A DNA stretch of 41,234 nt from a virus: positions 1 to 41,234 of IMG/VR virus record IMGVR_UViG_3300030098_003784. One strand, 5' to 3'. The notes below the pieces were generated by a model that had not been told where the DNA came from, did not search any database, and was given only the letters and a program-made list of their open reading frames with translations. Positions 1 to 7,367 of this stretch are shown here, one piece after another. Made by a program: the position numbers and the translations under genes. Numbering within the stretch: the stretch's first letter is position 1; each line of letters starts with the position of its first letter.

Positions 1-41
1 ATGGTATATATTGGGGTAGTTATTACGGGGTGAGTTTATGA
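1..41 (+). CDS. Possible 3' end of an upstream gene (partial)
   Basis: Two frames are open from the window edge. One stops at 31-33 (TGA) and the other at 39-41, where the TGA overlaps the ATG at 38 in an ATGA arrangement that is common in this genome. Only 10-12 codons are visible, so the protein cannot be identified. The second frame is slightly preferred because of the ATGA overlap, but the first would leave a normal GGTGAG SD before the next start. Confidence 0.3.
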   Translation, partial: GIYWGSYYGVSL

Positions 42-313
42 GTTGGGAAGAGGTAGTAAAGAAGCCGTTTATTTATGGTGAGGATTTTGTACCAAGTGAA
101 GAAATGAGTAAATTTTTAATGGAATTGGCGGATATTATTGGGAAGCATCTTAGGTCAAAAGATGAGGAAGTTAAGGATTTAGCAAATAGATTAGAGGACT
201 TCCTACAAGTTGGTGGGCCATCAGGTCGAAATCTTGGTCTGAAGGATAGATTGAAAAGAATTTCAGGAAAGAAATCAAAGTTAGATGAATTTCATCAAGA
301 AAGAGATAGGTGA
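38..313 (+). CDS. Small SW-motif protein 1 (unknown)
   Basis: The product is a 91-aa charged, probably helical protein with no recognised family. The ATG at 38 is preceded by GGGGTGAG, a good SD. The first residues, MSWEEVVKK, are one copy of the S-W-x-[DE]-[IV]-[IV]-K peptide found at the start of the next small proteins. The rest is Lys/Glu-rich with a basic C-terminal half (GLKDRLKRISGKKSK). It has no signal peptide or membrane segment. It leads a run of small genes that reads into the ligase and capsid genes. A shared targeting or docking role for the N-terminal peptide is inferred; the function is unknown. Confidence 0.8.
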   Translation: MSWEEVVKKPFIYGEDFVPSEEMSKFLMELADIIGKHLRSKDEEVKDLANRLEDFLQVGGPSGRNLGLKDRLKRISGKKSKLDEFHQERDR

Positions 314-318
314 TTGAA

Positions 319-591
319 ATGAGTTGGCAAGATATAGTGAAAGGAGAAACAATTGGGAAGGAATTAGAAACCTTAATTGGTGAAGAAGGCGACGAAGATA
401 CAATTATTAAAATGATAAATAAAAAATTTAATGTTGAGGCTAAACTTATTTCTTCTTCTTCTTCTCAGCCTGTTTTTGGTTTTAACCTTCCAATTTTTGT
501 TAGGTGTGAAATGGGAACTAAAGATAGGCCATCTACTACTTCAGAATTTACTGTCAAGAATGTGGGAATAAATAAAACACAGATTAGATAA
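319..591 (+). CDS. Small SW-motif protein 2 (unknown)
   Basis: The product is a 90-aa protein of unknown function. A longer frame opens with GTG at 310, but AGGTGAT (308-314) followed four bases later by ATG 319 is the genome's standard start. The resulting N-terminus, MSWQDIVKGE, then aligns exactly with the neighbouring small proteins. After the motif come an acidic stretch (GEEGDEDT), a short Lys-rich segment, a run of five serines and a C-terminal half that looks beta-rich (VFGFNLPIFVRCEMG). The first 18 nt of the gene are identical to the first 18 nt of the genes at 609 and 773. Only the tag is shared; the bodies are unrelated to each other. Confidence 0.78.
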   Translation: MSWQDIVKGETIGKELETLIGEEGDEDTIIKMINKKFNVEAKLISSSSSQPVFGFNLPIFVRCEMGTKDRPSTTSEFTVKNVGINKTQIR

Positions 592-608
592 AATTTAGGT
601 GATGAAAA

Positions 609-776
609 ATGAGTTGGCAAGATATAATTAAAAATGAAGAAGTGTCAAAAGGATTAAAGTCAATTAAAAGTATTATCGAATACTTACAAGATGCAAGCGA
701 ACAGGAAAACTATTCTGCTGAGTTGTTGAGAACAGTTGCTAGAAAGGCTGCAAAGGCATTGGGGGATTTAGAATGA
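609..776 (+). CDS. Small SW-motif protein 3 (unknown, 55 aa)
   Basis: This short gene starts at ATG 609, five bases after AGGTGAT, and ends in a TGA that overlaps the next ATG (ATGA at 773-776). The product begins MSWQDIIKNEE and continues as one predicted amphipathic helix, with a basic patch (VARKAAKALGDLE) at its end. The N-terminal eight residues are identical to those of the next gene. Function is unknown. The perfect SD, the overlap and the shared N-terminal motif make it very likely to be real despite its size. Confidence 0.75.
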   Translation: MSWQDIIKNEEVSKGLKSIKSIIEYLQDASEQENYSAELLRTVARKAAKALGDLE

Positions 777-1066
777 GTTGGCAAGATATAATTAAAGTGG
801 AAACATCTAGTAGAGGATTTTTAAGAGAAAATCTTCCCGAATGGAGAGAAAGATTGAAAGAAGATTTGGAACATTTAAAACTTATGTTATCAAATTTAAA
901 AACATTAGAATCTTCTTTATTGCCTTTTACAAAAGGTATGGTTGGGCATCTTCCTCAAATGGAAGAAAAGATGATAGATATGATGGATTATATTAAAAAA
1001 TATATGCCACACTATAAACAATTAATAGATGAAAAAGAAGAAAGTATAAAAAATATAGGTGAATAA
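773..1066 (+). CDS. Small SW-motif protein 4 (unknown, helical)
   Basis: The 97-aa product starts MSWQDIIKVET. The ATG overlaps the previous stop (ATGA), which suggests translational coupling. The body has long amphipathic helical stretches (ERLKEDLEHLKLMLSNLKTLESS, split here as two helical runs) with leucine spacing compatible with a coiled coil. It then has a Met-rich segment (MEEKMIDMMDYIKKYM). There is no membrane segment. It could be a small structural, scaffold-like or internal protein, but nothing in the sequence decides this. Confidence 0.78.
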   Translation: MSWQDIIKVETSSRGFLRENLPEWRERLKEDLEHLKLMLSNLKTLESSLLPFTKGMVGHLPQMEEKMIDMMDYIKKYMPHYKQLIDEKEESIKNIGE

Positions 1067-1067
1067 T

Positions 1068-1217
1068 ATGACAGAAGAAAATAATGAAATGATGGACTTA
1101 CTAAAAGAATTAGTAGGAAGAAATTTAGGTATGGCAGACATTGCCGGTGATAAACCTTCTGAGGAACATGAGTGGTCCCCGATAAGTGAAGATTGGCATA
1201 TCCTAAAAAAAAGGTGA
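1068..1217 (+). CDS. Microprotein related to the next gene product (49 aa)
   Basis: A 49-codon gene starts at ATG 1068, just after the previous stop. AGGTGAAT lies upstream as SD. Its N-terminus (MTEENNEMMDLLKELVGR) closely resembles the N-terminus of the next protein (MSEEMVELLKELVDR), so the two look like paralogs or carry a shared helical module. The C-terminal half is Trp- and acid-containing (EEHEWSPISEDWHILKK). Function is unknown. It is adjacent to, and probably co-translated with, the SW-motif cluster. Confidence 0.65.
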   Translation: MTEENNEMMDLLKELVGRNLGMADIAGDKPSEEHEWSPISEDWHILKKR

Positions 1218-1223
1218 TGGAAA

Positions 1224-1463
1224 ATGAGTGAAGAAATGGTAGAATTATTAAAGGAATTAGTAGATAGGATAAAGACATTAGAATCAACAGTTTATGATTC
1301 AGATAACATATTAATGAAATCTGGATTTGTTAAAGTTGACGGGCCAACCCCGAAAGTTGCGGCTCCAAGTGTTGACGGATTACCGGACAACGAAACAATC
1401 GCAAAAATGAGTTGGGATGATATAAATAATTTAGTAAGTAAAATGGAAGGTGGTGTACAATGA
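1224..1463 (+). CDS. Small protein with C-terminal SW-type peptide shared with the scaffold
   Basis: The 79-aa product starts at ATG 1224 behind AGGTGATGG. The N-terminal helix resembles the preceding microprotein. The middle is a Pro/Val-rich linker (residues 35-55). Residues 59-75 (IAKMSWDDINNLVSKME) match the last 20 residues of the prohead protease/scaffold product (ISKMEWHEVHAIVQRLE) almost position by position. Here the motif sits at the C-terminus rather than the N-terminus. Scaffold C-termini commonly bind the coat protein, so packaging of this protein in the procapsid is a reasonable inference, not a demonstrated fact. The 3' end overlaps the next gene (ATGA). Confidence 0.75.
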   Translation: MSEEMVELLKELVDRIKTLESTVYDSDNILMKSGFVKVDGPTPKVAAPSVDGLPDNETIAKMSWDDINNLVSKMEGGVQ

Positions 1464-2203
1464 CATTTAGACCAGTAAAGAAAAAAGTAGTAGATGTAAG
1501 AAACCCTTGGCATATTGTCGAGAAAAAAGAAGAACCTAAAGCAAAAGACTATGATGATTTGAGTAGTAGTGAAGAAGAAAGTCCATTAGCAGTAGATGTT
1601 AGTGAAGAAGTTCCTAAAACAATTGCAGAAGGGATTAGAAGTAGAACAGACCATATAGCAAATGATGACCCTGCTGCGGGAGAAACCGTAGAGGCTGAAA
1701 AACCTAAAGTTCACAGTGAAGAAGCCAATATTAAAAGAAGAGGTAATCAAAGTAGAACTGCTCCTATGGATGGTAAGACTTATCCTGATATGGAAGAAAT
1801 AGGTGTTGAGATTGACACATCAGTTAAGAAAGAAATTACTATTGAAAGCCTACAAGCACAAATTGATGATTTGTTTAAAGATGCAGATGTTGAATTAACA
1901 GTTGTAGATGCATCAGATGTTAAAAAAAAAGACTATGATGCTGACCTCAAATTCAAAGTAGTTATGACTGGCACTATTAGAATGGATTCTGATGAATGGA
2001 ATGAAAATGTAGCACTTCTTAATGAAGGGCAAACAGTTGTAGGGGATAAGTATGAATCTTATGACGTTGAAGACCGCTTAAATGATTTAGGAGATGAAGC
2101 ATTAAAAGAAGTAGAAGAATATTTATCAGATGAAGTTGCAGGTTCTCTTGATGGTTTTGAACATGCAATAGATATAGAATTAGACTCTGTTGAATATGAA
2201 TGA
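1460..2203 (+). CDS. Acidic protein of unknown function (247 aa)
   Basis: The start ATG overlaps the previous stop and is preceded by AAGGTGGT. The protein has a basic N-terminus (VKKKVVDVRNPWHIVEKK), whose W-x-I-V-x-K core recalls the small SW peptides. A long, acidic, probably disordered region follows (residues 25-110), then a folded-looking C-terminal domain rich in Asp/Glu (residues 120-247). No catalytic motif was recognised. It sits directly before the ligase gene (SD AGGTG between them), so a role as ligase partner or internal head protein is possible but unproven. Confidence 0.8.
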   Translation: MTFRPVKKKVVDVRNPWHIVEKKEEPKAKDYDDLSSSEEESPLAVDVSEEVPKTIAEGIRSRTDHIANDDPAAGETVEAEKPKVHSEEANIKRRGNQSRTAPMDGKTYPDMEEIGVEIDTSVKKEITIESLQAQIDDLFKDADVELTVVDASDVKKKDYDADLKFKVVMTGTIRMDSDEWNENVALLNEGQTVVGDKYESYDVEDRLNDLGDEALKEVEEYLSDEVAGSLDGFEHAIDIELDSVEYE

Positions 2204-2213
2204 GGTGCAGTAA

Positions 2214-4676
2214 ATGCCTCAAGCCGGATTAATAGAAAAAGAACCTGATGTTTCTAGACAAGTAACATCATTGTTTGAAAAAACTAGAGCGGCATATCTA
2301 TCTGCTAGAGATAATCCTAAAGCATATAGTAATAAATGGATAGATATAATTTCACAAATTAGAAACAAGTACGATGATGAAGGGGATTTAGCAAATACTA
2401 TTGTTGACAATATTAGAGAAAAGGATTTATTTTCTGATGAAATTAAAAATCCTGAATCTAAATTAGCACAAGAATTATACTTAAAAATAAAAGAAATGAG
2501 ATACGGTAAAATTGGCCGTGACCCATTTGTAAAAGAATTTGGTGATAATGTATTAGAGGCACTTATGGAAAATAAGGATGTATTTGCTAAATTTATTCAT
2601 TGGGCTATGCGCTCAGATAAAGAAATTATAACTGGTTGGAAAAGATTTGATGTTGAAGAAGATACTATTACAGCAGGTTACACTGGTTTAGATATGCTAG
2701 AAAAAGATATTACAACTTTTATTATTGAACATTATGGTGATGATAAAGATTCTTCTCGCATAGATGGTAAATATAAAGCCGCTAAAAATATGTTAAAAGA
2801 AGTTTTTTTAATGAGTCAAGATGAAGAAGAATGGAATAGTTTAGTAGACTTAGATATTCAAAAAAGTCAAAAAAAAAGCGCAAATTTTCTAGTCCCGAAT
2901 AAACCAATGTATCGTATTTTTGAATTAGACGATATAGAAGAATTAAGAGGTTTTACAGGAGATTGGTTAGTTCAAGAAAAATATGATGGTATGAGAATAC
3001 AAATTCATAAAATAGATAATAAAATTAAAATTTACTCTTATAATGAAATAGATATTACTGATAAATGTAAAGATATATTAGAGCAATTAAAGAAAAAGCA
3101 TTTTGGAGATTGCATATTAGATGCTGAACTATTGTTGTTTGAAGGTGAAACCCCATTGCATAGAGCAGAAGTTGTTGCTAGAATTTTTAAAGATAAAAAA
3201 GCAGATACTACTTTGAAAGCACATGTCTTTGATATCATGCGCCATGAAGAAAGGGATTTGATAGAAGAACCATTAAGCGAAAGAATCGCAATCTTATTCC
3301 AAAATTATTCAATGCATTCACATGAATTATTAGCATTCCCTTCTAAGAAAGATACTAGAATTGCAGATTCTTTAGAAGATGTTGGTAAGTATGCAAAAGA
3401 TATAATGAAGATACCTACTTCTGAGGGAGTAGTAATTAAAGATATGACTTCAACTTATTTTAGAGGAACTAAGAAAAATCCAAAATGGATTAAATGGAAG
3501 AAGTTTGTAGATTTAGATTTAGTAGTCTTGGATAAAAAATCTACTAAGTCTAATTTATTTTCATACACTTTAGGTGCAGGGCCAGTTGACAAAGGTGTTG
3601 AGATAGATGGTAGATTCTATATGGATGTTGGTAAAGCCCTCAATACAAAAATAGATGTTGATGTTGGTTCTATTGTTAGGGTTAAAGTGGATGAAGTGAA
3701 AAGAAAAGGAGATTCGTATAGGTTATTTTCTGCTAAAGTAATTGAAATACCCGAAGTTGAACAACCTGATAAAGTAATCACTTTAGATATTTTAGCAGAT
3801 AATACTAAAAAATCAGTTAGTTACAAAGCCAAAGCATTAGAAAAATCTATTGTAATTACAGACACTATTCATGGGGATGCAACTATAATTGCTAAATCGG
3901 ACTTTGACGGATATACTATCTTCGGTTTTGAAGAAAATAATCTTATGGCTAAAAACGCCTTACTTGACATAGATATTTGGAAAACACAATTTGAAGAATT
4001 GATGAAAGAAAGAAAAGGTAAGTTAAGAGTTGCAATTAAAAACCATTTATTAGATGAAGGTAGAAAACATATTAATGAGATTCATGAGCATTTGTTAAAA
4101 CATTTTGATTCTTTATATGATGAAGTTTTTGATAAAGATAAATTAAAGTTGGCTAATTATTTGAAAACTCAAGCAGATGATATGAAGCATGTTGGTAATT
4201 ATAAATTTGAAGCAGATGCAAATGTTTTAGAAAAATATGAAACCCCTGAAGAATATAGGAAAGGTGAATATAAAATATATTCTAGAGATGATGGTAATTT
4301 ACAATTTTTAATTCAAGTTGGAGATAAAACATTACCTTGGACAATTAAAATTCAAAACATGGATGATGTCTTTAATTTATTTGGAAAATCTACAAAGTTC
4401 CCTGCAATGGTGGCAGAAAATGTTTCTAAAGAAAAATTAATTGATGAAGGTATTGTAAAATTAGGTGTACAAAGACATGGTTATCATGAATATATATTAG
4501 ATGGTGATAAATTTAAAACAAAATTACATTTTAGAGTAGTGCCTTTAGAAGATGAACCTCGTTGGATTGCTTTTACTAGTATAGAAGATGACCCTGTTGA
4601 CCCTAAAAGTGATGAAGGTATATGGAACATTACCCAAGATAAGAATAATAAATTAAACTTTTTAGGGTTAGATTAG
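2214..4676 (+). CDS. ATP-dependent DNA ligase with long N- and C-terminal extensions
   Basis: The enzyme would seal nicks in DNA through a Lys-AMP intermediate. The nucleotidyltransferase core is clear: motif I EKYDGMR (Lys near residue 255), motif III HVFDIM, motif IV EGVVIKD and motif V KWIKWKK. An OB-fold-like segment ends near residue 540. The protein has 820 aa, against roughly 550-600 for typical archaeal ligases. About 230 residues precede the core, and about 270 residues follow it that match no ligase domain I recognise; that tail ends in a beta-rich, Trp-containing segment. The N-terminal part contains WIDIIS, a loose match to the SW peptide. It is encoded among capsid genes rather than with the minus-strand replication genes. 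ATG 2214 follows AGGTG. Confidence 0.92.
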   Translation: MPQAGLIEKEPDVSRQVTSLFEKTRAAYLSARDNPKAYSNKWIDIISQIRNKYDDEGDLANTIVDNIREKDLFSDEIKNPESKLAQELYLKIKEMRYGKIGRDPFVKEFGDNVLEALMENKDVFAKFIHWAMRSDKEIITGWKRFDVEEDTITAGYTGLDMLEKDITTFIIEHYGDDKDSSRIDGKYKAAKNMLKEVFLMSQDEEEWNSLVDLDIQKSQKKSANFLVPNKPMYRIFELDDIEELRGFTGDWLVQEKYDGMRIQIHKIDNKIKIYSYNEIDITDKCKDILEQLKKKHFGDCILDAELLLFEGETPLHRAEVVARIFKDKKADTTLKAHVFDIMRHEERDLIEEPLSERIAILFQNYSMHSHELLAFPSKKDTRIADSLEDVGKYAKDIMKIPTSEGVVIKDMTSTYFRGTKKNPKWIKWKKFVDLDLVVLDKKSTKSNLFSYTLGAGPVDKGVEIDGRFYMDVGKALNTKIDVDVGSIVRVKVDEVKRKGDSYRLFSAKVIEIPEVEQPDKVITLDILADNTKKSVSYKAKALEKSIVITDTIHGDATIIAKSDFDGYTIFGFEENNLMAKNALLDIDIWKTQFEELMKERKGKLRVAIKNHLLDEGRKHINEIHEHLLKHFDSLYDEVFDKDKLKLANYLKTQADDMKHVGNYKFEADANVLEKYETPEEYRKGEYKIYSRDDGNLQFLIQVGDKTLPWTIKIQNMDDVFNLFGKSTKFPAMVAENVSKEKLIDEGIVKLGVQRHGYHEYILDGDKFKTKLHFRVVPLEDEPRWIAFTSIEDDPVDPKSDEGIWNITQDKNNKLNFLGLD

Positions 4677-4683
4677 GTACTCC

Positions 4684-4692
4684 TTTATATAA
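4684..4692 (+). promoter_or_regulatory. Archaeal TATA box for a leaderless protease/capsid transcript
   Basis: TTTATATAA lies in one of the few real gaps of the plus-strand block, between the ligase stop (4676) and the protease start (GTG 4713). The box centre is about 26 bases before that GTG, the usual archaeal TATA-to-start-site distance. Transcription would therefore start at or next to the start codon. No GGTGA-type SD precedes the GTG, unlike most genes here, which fits a leaderless message. CCTTT and AAAGG flank the box and could form a weak 5-bp hairpin. Confidence 0.6.
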
Positions 4693-4712
4693 CAAAAGGA
4701 AAAATTTGCGTC

Positions 4713-5921
4713 GTGTCTAAAATAGCGAAGATGGAAGGTGAGGACTTTAAGATAGTTAAATCAGATGATTTGATAATAGCAGGATATGCTTCTATTGAAA
4801 TAGTAGACAAACAAAATGATTTAATTACACTAAAAGCACTTAATGAAGCAGCCGGACAATTCATGAGAGAAACAAAATATAGAAATGTAATGACAAACCA
4901 TTCAAATGTTCAAGTAGGAGAAGTAATAAAAAATTATAGAGACAGTACTGGAAGATTATGGAAAACAGAAGTAGATGATGTAGGATTTTTTGTAGTAATA
5001 AAACTTAGAGAAGATATAGAAAAAGCAAGGGAGGTTTCTAGAGATATAAGAAAAGGCACATTACGCTCTTTTAGTATCGGTGGACAGGCTCTTGAAAAGA
5101 AACAAAGACAAAATGAGGAATTAGGAGAATACAACGAAATTAGTAAATTAGAACTCCATGAAGTAACAATATGTGAAAAAGGAATAAACCCTGAAGCAAA
5201 ATTTGATATATTAAAAATGGAAAAGGTGAATAAAATGAGTGAAATAGAAAAAGCACTGGATGAATTAAATACTCTTGTAAAAGAAGTTAAGGATTCCGTA
5301 AAAAAGAGCGAGTATTTAGATACAGAGCCGGAAGACATGGAAATGGCACAAGCAGATGATGACATGGAAATGGCACATGCAAATGATGACATGGAAATGG
5401 CTGACGATTCTGAATTAAAATATGATGATAATGATGGACTAGCAGCACACATGGCGGGGGAAGTAGTTTCTCCGGGTGAAAGTAAACATCCTGCAATACC
5501 TAAAGTTGGAAACCCTGATGAAGAAGGTGGGGAAGTTCCTATGGTAAAAGGTATGGATGCACCAACTTTGAACCTAAGCCATGAAAATCTTGAGAAGGCT
5601 TATGCGGAATTCCGCAATGAGCAACTTGAGAAACTTGCTTATGAAAACTTACAAAAGGAATTTTCACAAAGATTCCAAAATGAAGTTGCAGTTAAAGAAG
5701 CAGAAATAGTGAAGCAAAGTTACGATGCTAAAGCAGAAGTTGATGGCCTTAAAGCACAATTCAATGATTTGCTAAAAGCATTAAAAGATGAAAAGGAAAA
5801 CGTAATTGTAAAACAAAAAGAACAAGTTGACGCAATGAACATTCCTAGTTACGATGATATTTCCAAGATGGAATGGCATGAAGTACATGCTATCGTTCAA
5901 CGATTGGAGAACACAATATAA
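4713..5921 (+). CDS. HK97-type prohead protease fused to scaffold domain
   Basis: The product is a 402-aa capsid maturation protease. Residues 1-175 have the U35/HK97 protease layout: a beta-rich start (IIAGYASIEIVDKQNDLI), a candidate catalytic His63 in TNHSNVQVG, a candidate Ser121 in RSFSIGG, and the LHEVTICEKGINPEA segment. Residues 175-402 are acidic and helical and form the scaffold part, with a 9-aa tandem repeat and a coiled-coil-like C-terminal half. The protein ends in an SW-type peptide (KMEWHEVHAIV). The start is GTG without an SD, consistent with leaderless initiation from the upstream TATA box. The major capsid gene follows directly. Confidence 0.88.
   Translation: MSKIAKMEGEDFKIVKSDDLIIAGYASIEIVDKQNDLITLKALNEAAGQFMRETKYRNVMTNHSNVQVGEVIKNYRDSTGRLWKTEVDDVGFFVVIKLREDIEKAREVSRDIRKGTLRSFSIGGQALEKKQRQNEELGEYNEISKLELHEVTICEKGINPEAKFDILKMEKVNKMSEIEKALDELNTLVKEVKDSVKKSEYLDTEPEDMEMAQADDDMEMAHANDDMEMADDSELKYDDNDGLAAHMAGEVVSPGESKHPAIPKVGNPDEEGGEVPMVKGMDAPTLNLSHENLEKAYAEFRNEQLEKLAYENLQKEFSQRFQNEVAVKEAEIVKQSYDAKAEVDGLKAQFNDLLKALKDEKENVIVKQKEQVDAMNIPSYDDISKMEWHEVHAIVQRLENTI
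5235..5921 (+). CDS. Nested scaffold protein from an internal in-frame start
   Basis: Inside the protease gene and in the same frame, AAAGGTGA (5222-5229) is followed five bases later by ATG 5235. This is as good a start signal as any in the window. Translation would give a 228-aa acidic scaffold (MSEIEKALDELNTLVKEV...) lacking the protease domain. The same arrangement is known for lambda gpC/Nu3 and related phages. The start lies exactly at the border between the protease fold and the acidic helical region. It contains the DDMEMA repeat and the C-terminal SW-type peptide, the likely capsid-binding end. Confidence 0.72.
   Translation: MSEIEKALDELNTLVKEVKDSVKKSEYLDTEPEDMEMAQADDDMEMAHANDDMEMADDSELKYDDNDGLAAHMAGEVVSPGESKHPAIPKVGNPDEEGGEVPMVKGMDAPTLNLSHENLEKAYAEFRNEQLEKLAYENLQKEFSQRFQNEVAVKEAEIVKQSYDAKAEVDGLKAQFNDLLKALKDEKENVIVKQKEQVDAMNIPSYDDISKMEWHEVHAIVQRLENTI
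5334..5402 (+). repeat. 27-nt tandem repeat in the scaffold region
   Basis: Two full copies (5334-5360, 5361-5387) and one partial copy (from 5388) of a 27-base unit starting GACATGGAAATGGC encode (D)DMEMA[QH]A[DN]D. The units differ at few bases, so the array looks recent. It lies in the acidic linker after the scaffold's first helix and probably varies in copy number between relatives. Confidence 0.85.
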
Positions 5922-5932
5922 GGTGATGAAAA

Positions 5933-7357
5933 ATGGCAAAATACATTAATACAATAAAAGATTTGGAAGCCGCAACCTATGGGTTTGGTGGACAATACAG
6001 CAGCAATAATCAAATCTTGAAAGGTGCAGGTATAGTAGCAGGTTTAGCAAGTGGACACGATGGTTCTCTTTCTTCACTAGGTAGTGGAACAGCATCCGCT
6101 AACTTAAGCGCACTTTACAACAAGGTTTACGGACAAAAAGTTTGGTCAATGCTTAACCAAGAGATTAATCCTCTAAGCATTCTACCTAAAAGACCCTACA
6201 CAAGTAGCGGTTGGAGAGTAATGACTAAAAGACCGGCAGGTGGCGGAAATGCTAAACTAACAGTTGCAGATACAGCATATTCTGCGGGTTCAGCATTAGA
6301 TGCACCTCACGCAGATGAAATTGGTGGAGTAGCAGAAAACGCTGCTTTTAACACTACAGGTTTCAAAGCACTATCTCCTGAATACACAACATTATTCATG
6401 AGTCCTAAAACAATCGCACATTATTTCGACTACAGTGAAGTAGCGGCTGAAATGGCAAAGATTGATGACGGTGTTGGCGACCTACGTGCTTTGATTAGAG
6501 AAGACATGGGTAAATTCCATGCTGAGGTACAATCAAAGATGCTAGTTATGCCAATGGAATACTACGACTTAGATGCAGCAACAGCAATTCTTGAAGATGC
6601 TTCTTCTGCTCTTAGTGGTAGTGGTGGTACACAAGTTTATGCAGATATGGAAAACAACTTAACTTCATTAATGAAGATTGTATCAACATCTGCTGAAATT
6701 CATGAGATGACAGCACAAAACATCATAGCATCAGCAAATGGTGGAGCAGCATCTCTTGATATTGCTCAACTATATGGTAACACTGACAGAAGAGCAAGTA
6801 CAGCAGTCGGTTCAAGTGTAGGTTTCATGGATGCACACGTTAACTTCGGTGACGGATATGCAGCCGCTGAGCAAAGAACATTGACTCTTAGTATATTGAA
6901 CAATGTAATTCAAAACCTAAGAAGCAATGGTGGTACACCAAAAGTAATTCTAACAGGATACGACACTATCCAAGCAATTGCTGACTTACTACAAAGCCAA
7001 GAAAGATTCCTAGAGGCTAAGGAAATTATTCCTACCCACAATGGAGTTAAAGGTGTAAGTGGCCGTGAAGCAGGATTTAGAGTAGCAACATACTACGATA
7101 TTCCTCTTATCCCTGCAAAGGATATGAGATTCACAGCAAACCACGCAACAACAACTGGACTTAGTGATTTACTATTCCTAGATACTGACCACCTATGGTT
7201 ATCAGTGTTAAAACCTACTCAATACTTTGAAGCAGGTATTACACATGGCGACCCATTCGGTGTAGGTGTACTTGGAAACAGAGGTTTGTTCAGAACAATG
7301 TCAGAAGTAGGATGTTCGTTCTTCAAAGGTCAAGGTAAAATCACCAACGTAAAATGA
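5933..7357 (+). CDS. Major capsid protein, HK97 fold
   Basis: The 474-aa product follows protease and scaffold directly, the standard position for the coat protein. AGGTGAT precedes ATG 5933. Residues 1-60 are Gly/Ser/Ala-rich, like a flexible N-arm. The segment around residue 85 (LPKRPYTSSGWRVMTKRP) and the long body with repeated Ala/Gly-rich loops fit an HK97-type coat. The C-terminal part (ILTGYDTIQAIADLLQ, later LSVLKPTQYFEAG) resembles the P-domain and A-domain strands of archaeal tailed-virus coats. Its codon usage is richer in C-ending codons than its neighbours, as expected for the most expressed gene. The identification rests on position and general character, not on one diagnostic motif. 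Confidence 0.82.
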   Translation: MAKYINTIKDLEAATYGFGGQYSSNNQILKGAGIVAGLASGHDGSLSSLGSGTASANLSALYNKVYGQKVWSMLNQEINPLSILPKRPYTSSGWRVMTKRPAGGGNAKLTVADTAYSAGSALDAPHADEIGGVAENAAFNTTGFKALSPEYTTLFMSPKTIAHYFDYSEVAAEMAKIDDGVGDLRALIREDMGKFHAEVQSKMLVMPMEYYDLDAATAILEDASSALSGSGGTQVYADMENNLTSLMKIVSTSAEIHEMTAQNIIASANGGAASLDIAQLYGNTDRRASTAVGSSVGFMDAHVNFGDGYAAAEQRTLTLSILNNVIQNLRSNGGTPKVILTGYDTIQAIADLLQSQERFLEAKEIIPTHNGVKGVSGREAGFRVATYYDIPLIPAKDMRFTANHATTTGLSDLLFLDTDHLWLSVLKPTQYFEAGITHGDPFGVGVLGNRGLFRTMSEVGCSFFKGQGKITNVK

Positions 7358-7367
7358 GGTGATTTAA

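Noticed and set aside
319-790. Repeated 18-nt sequence as a possible CRISPR-like or recombination repeat
   Set aside because: The copies sit exactly at start codons and encode the same peptide. Spacing is irregular and there are no spacer-like segments, so a coding tag explains them better.
4934-5452. 172-codon open frame antisense to the protease gene
   Set aside because: It is a shadow of the protease/scaffold frame: Ser/Phe-rich low complexity, no SD, on the strand opposite a well-supported gene.
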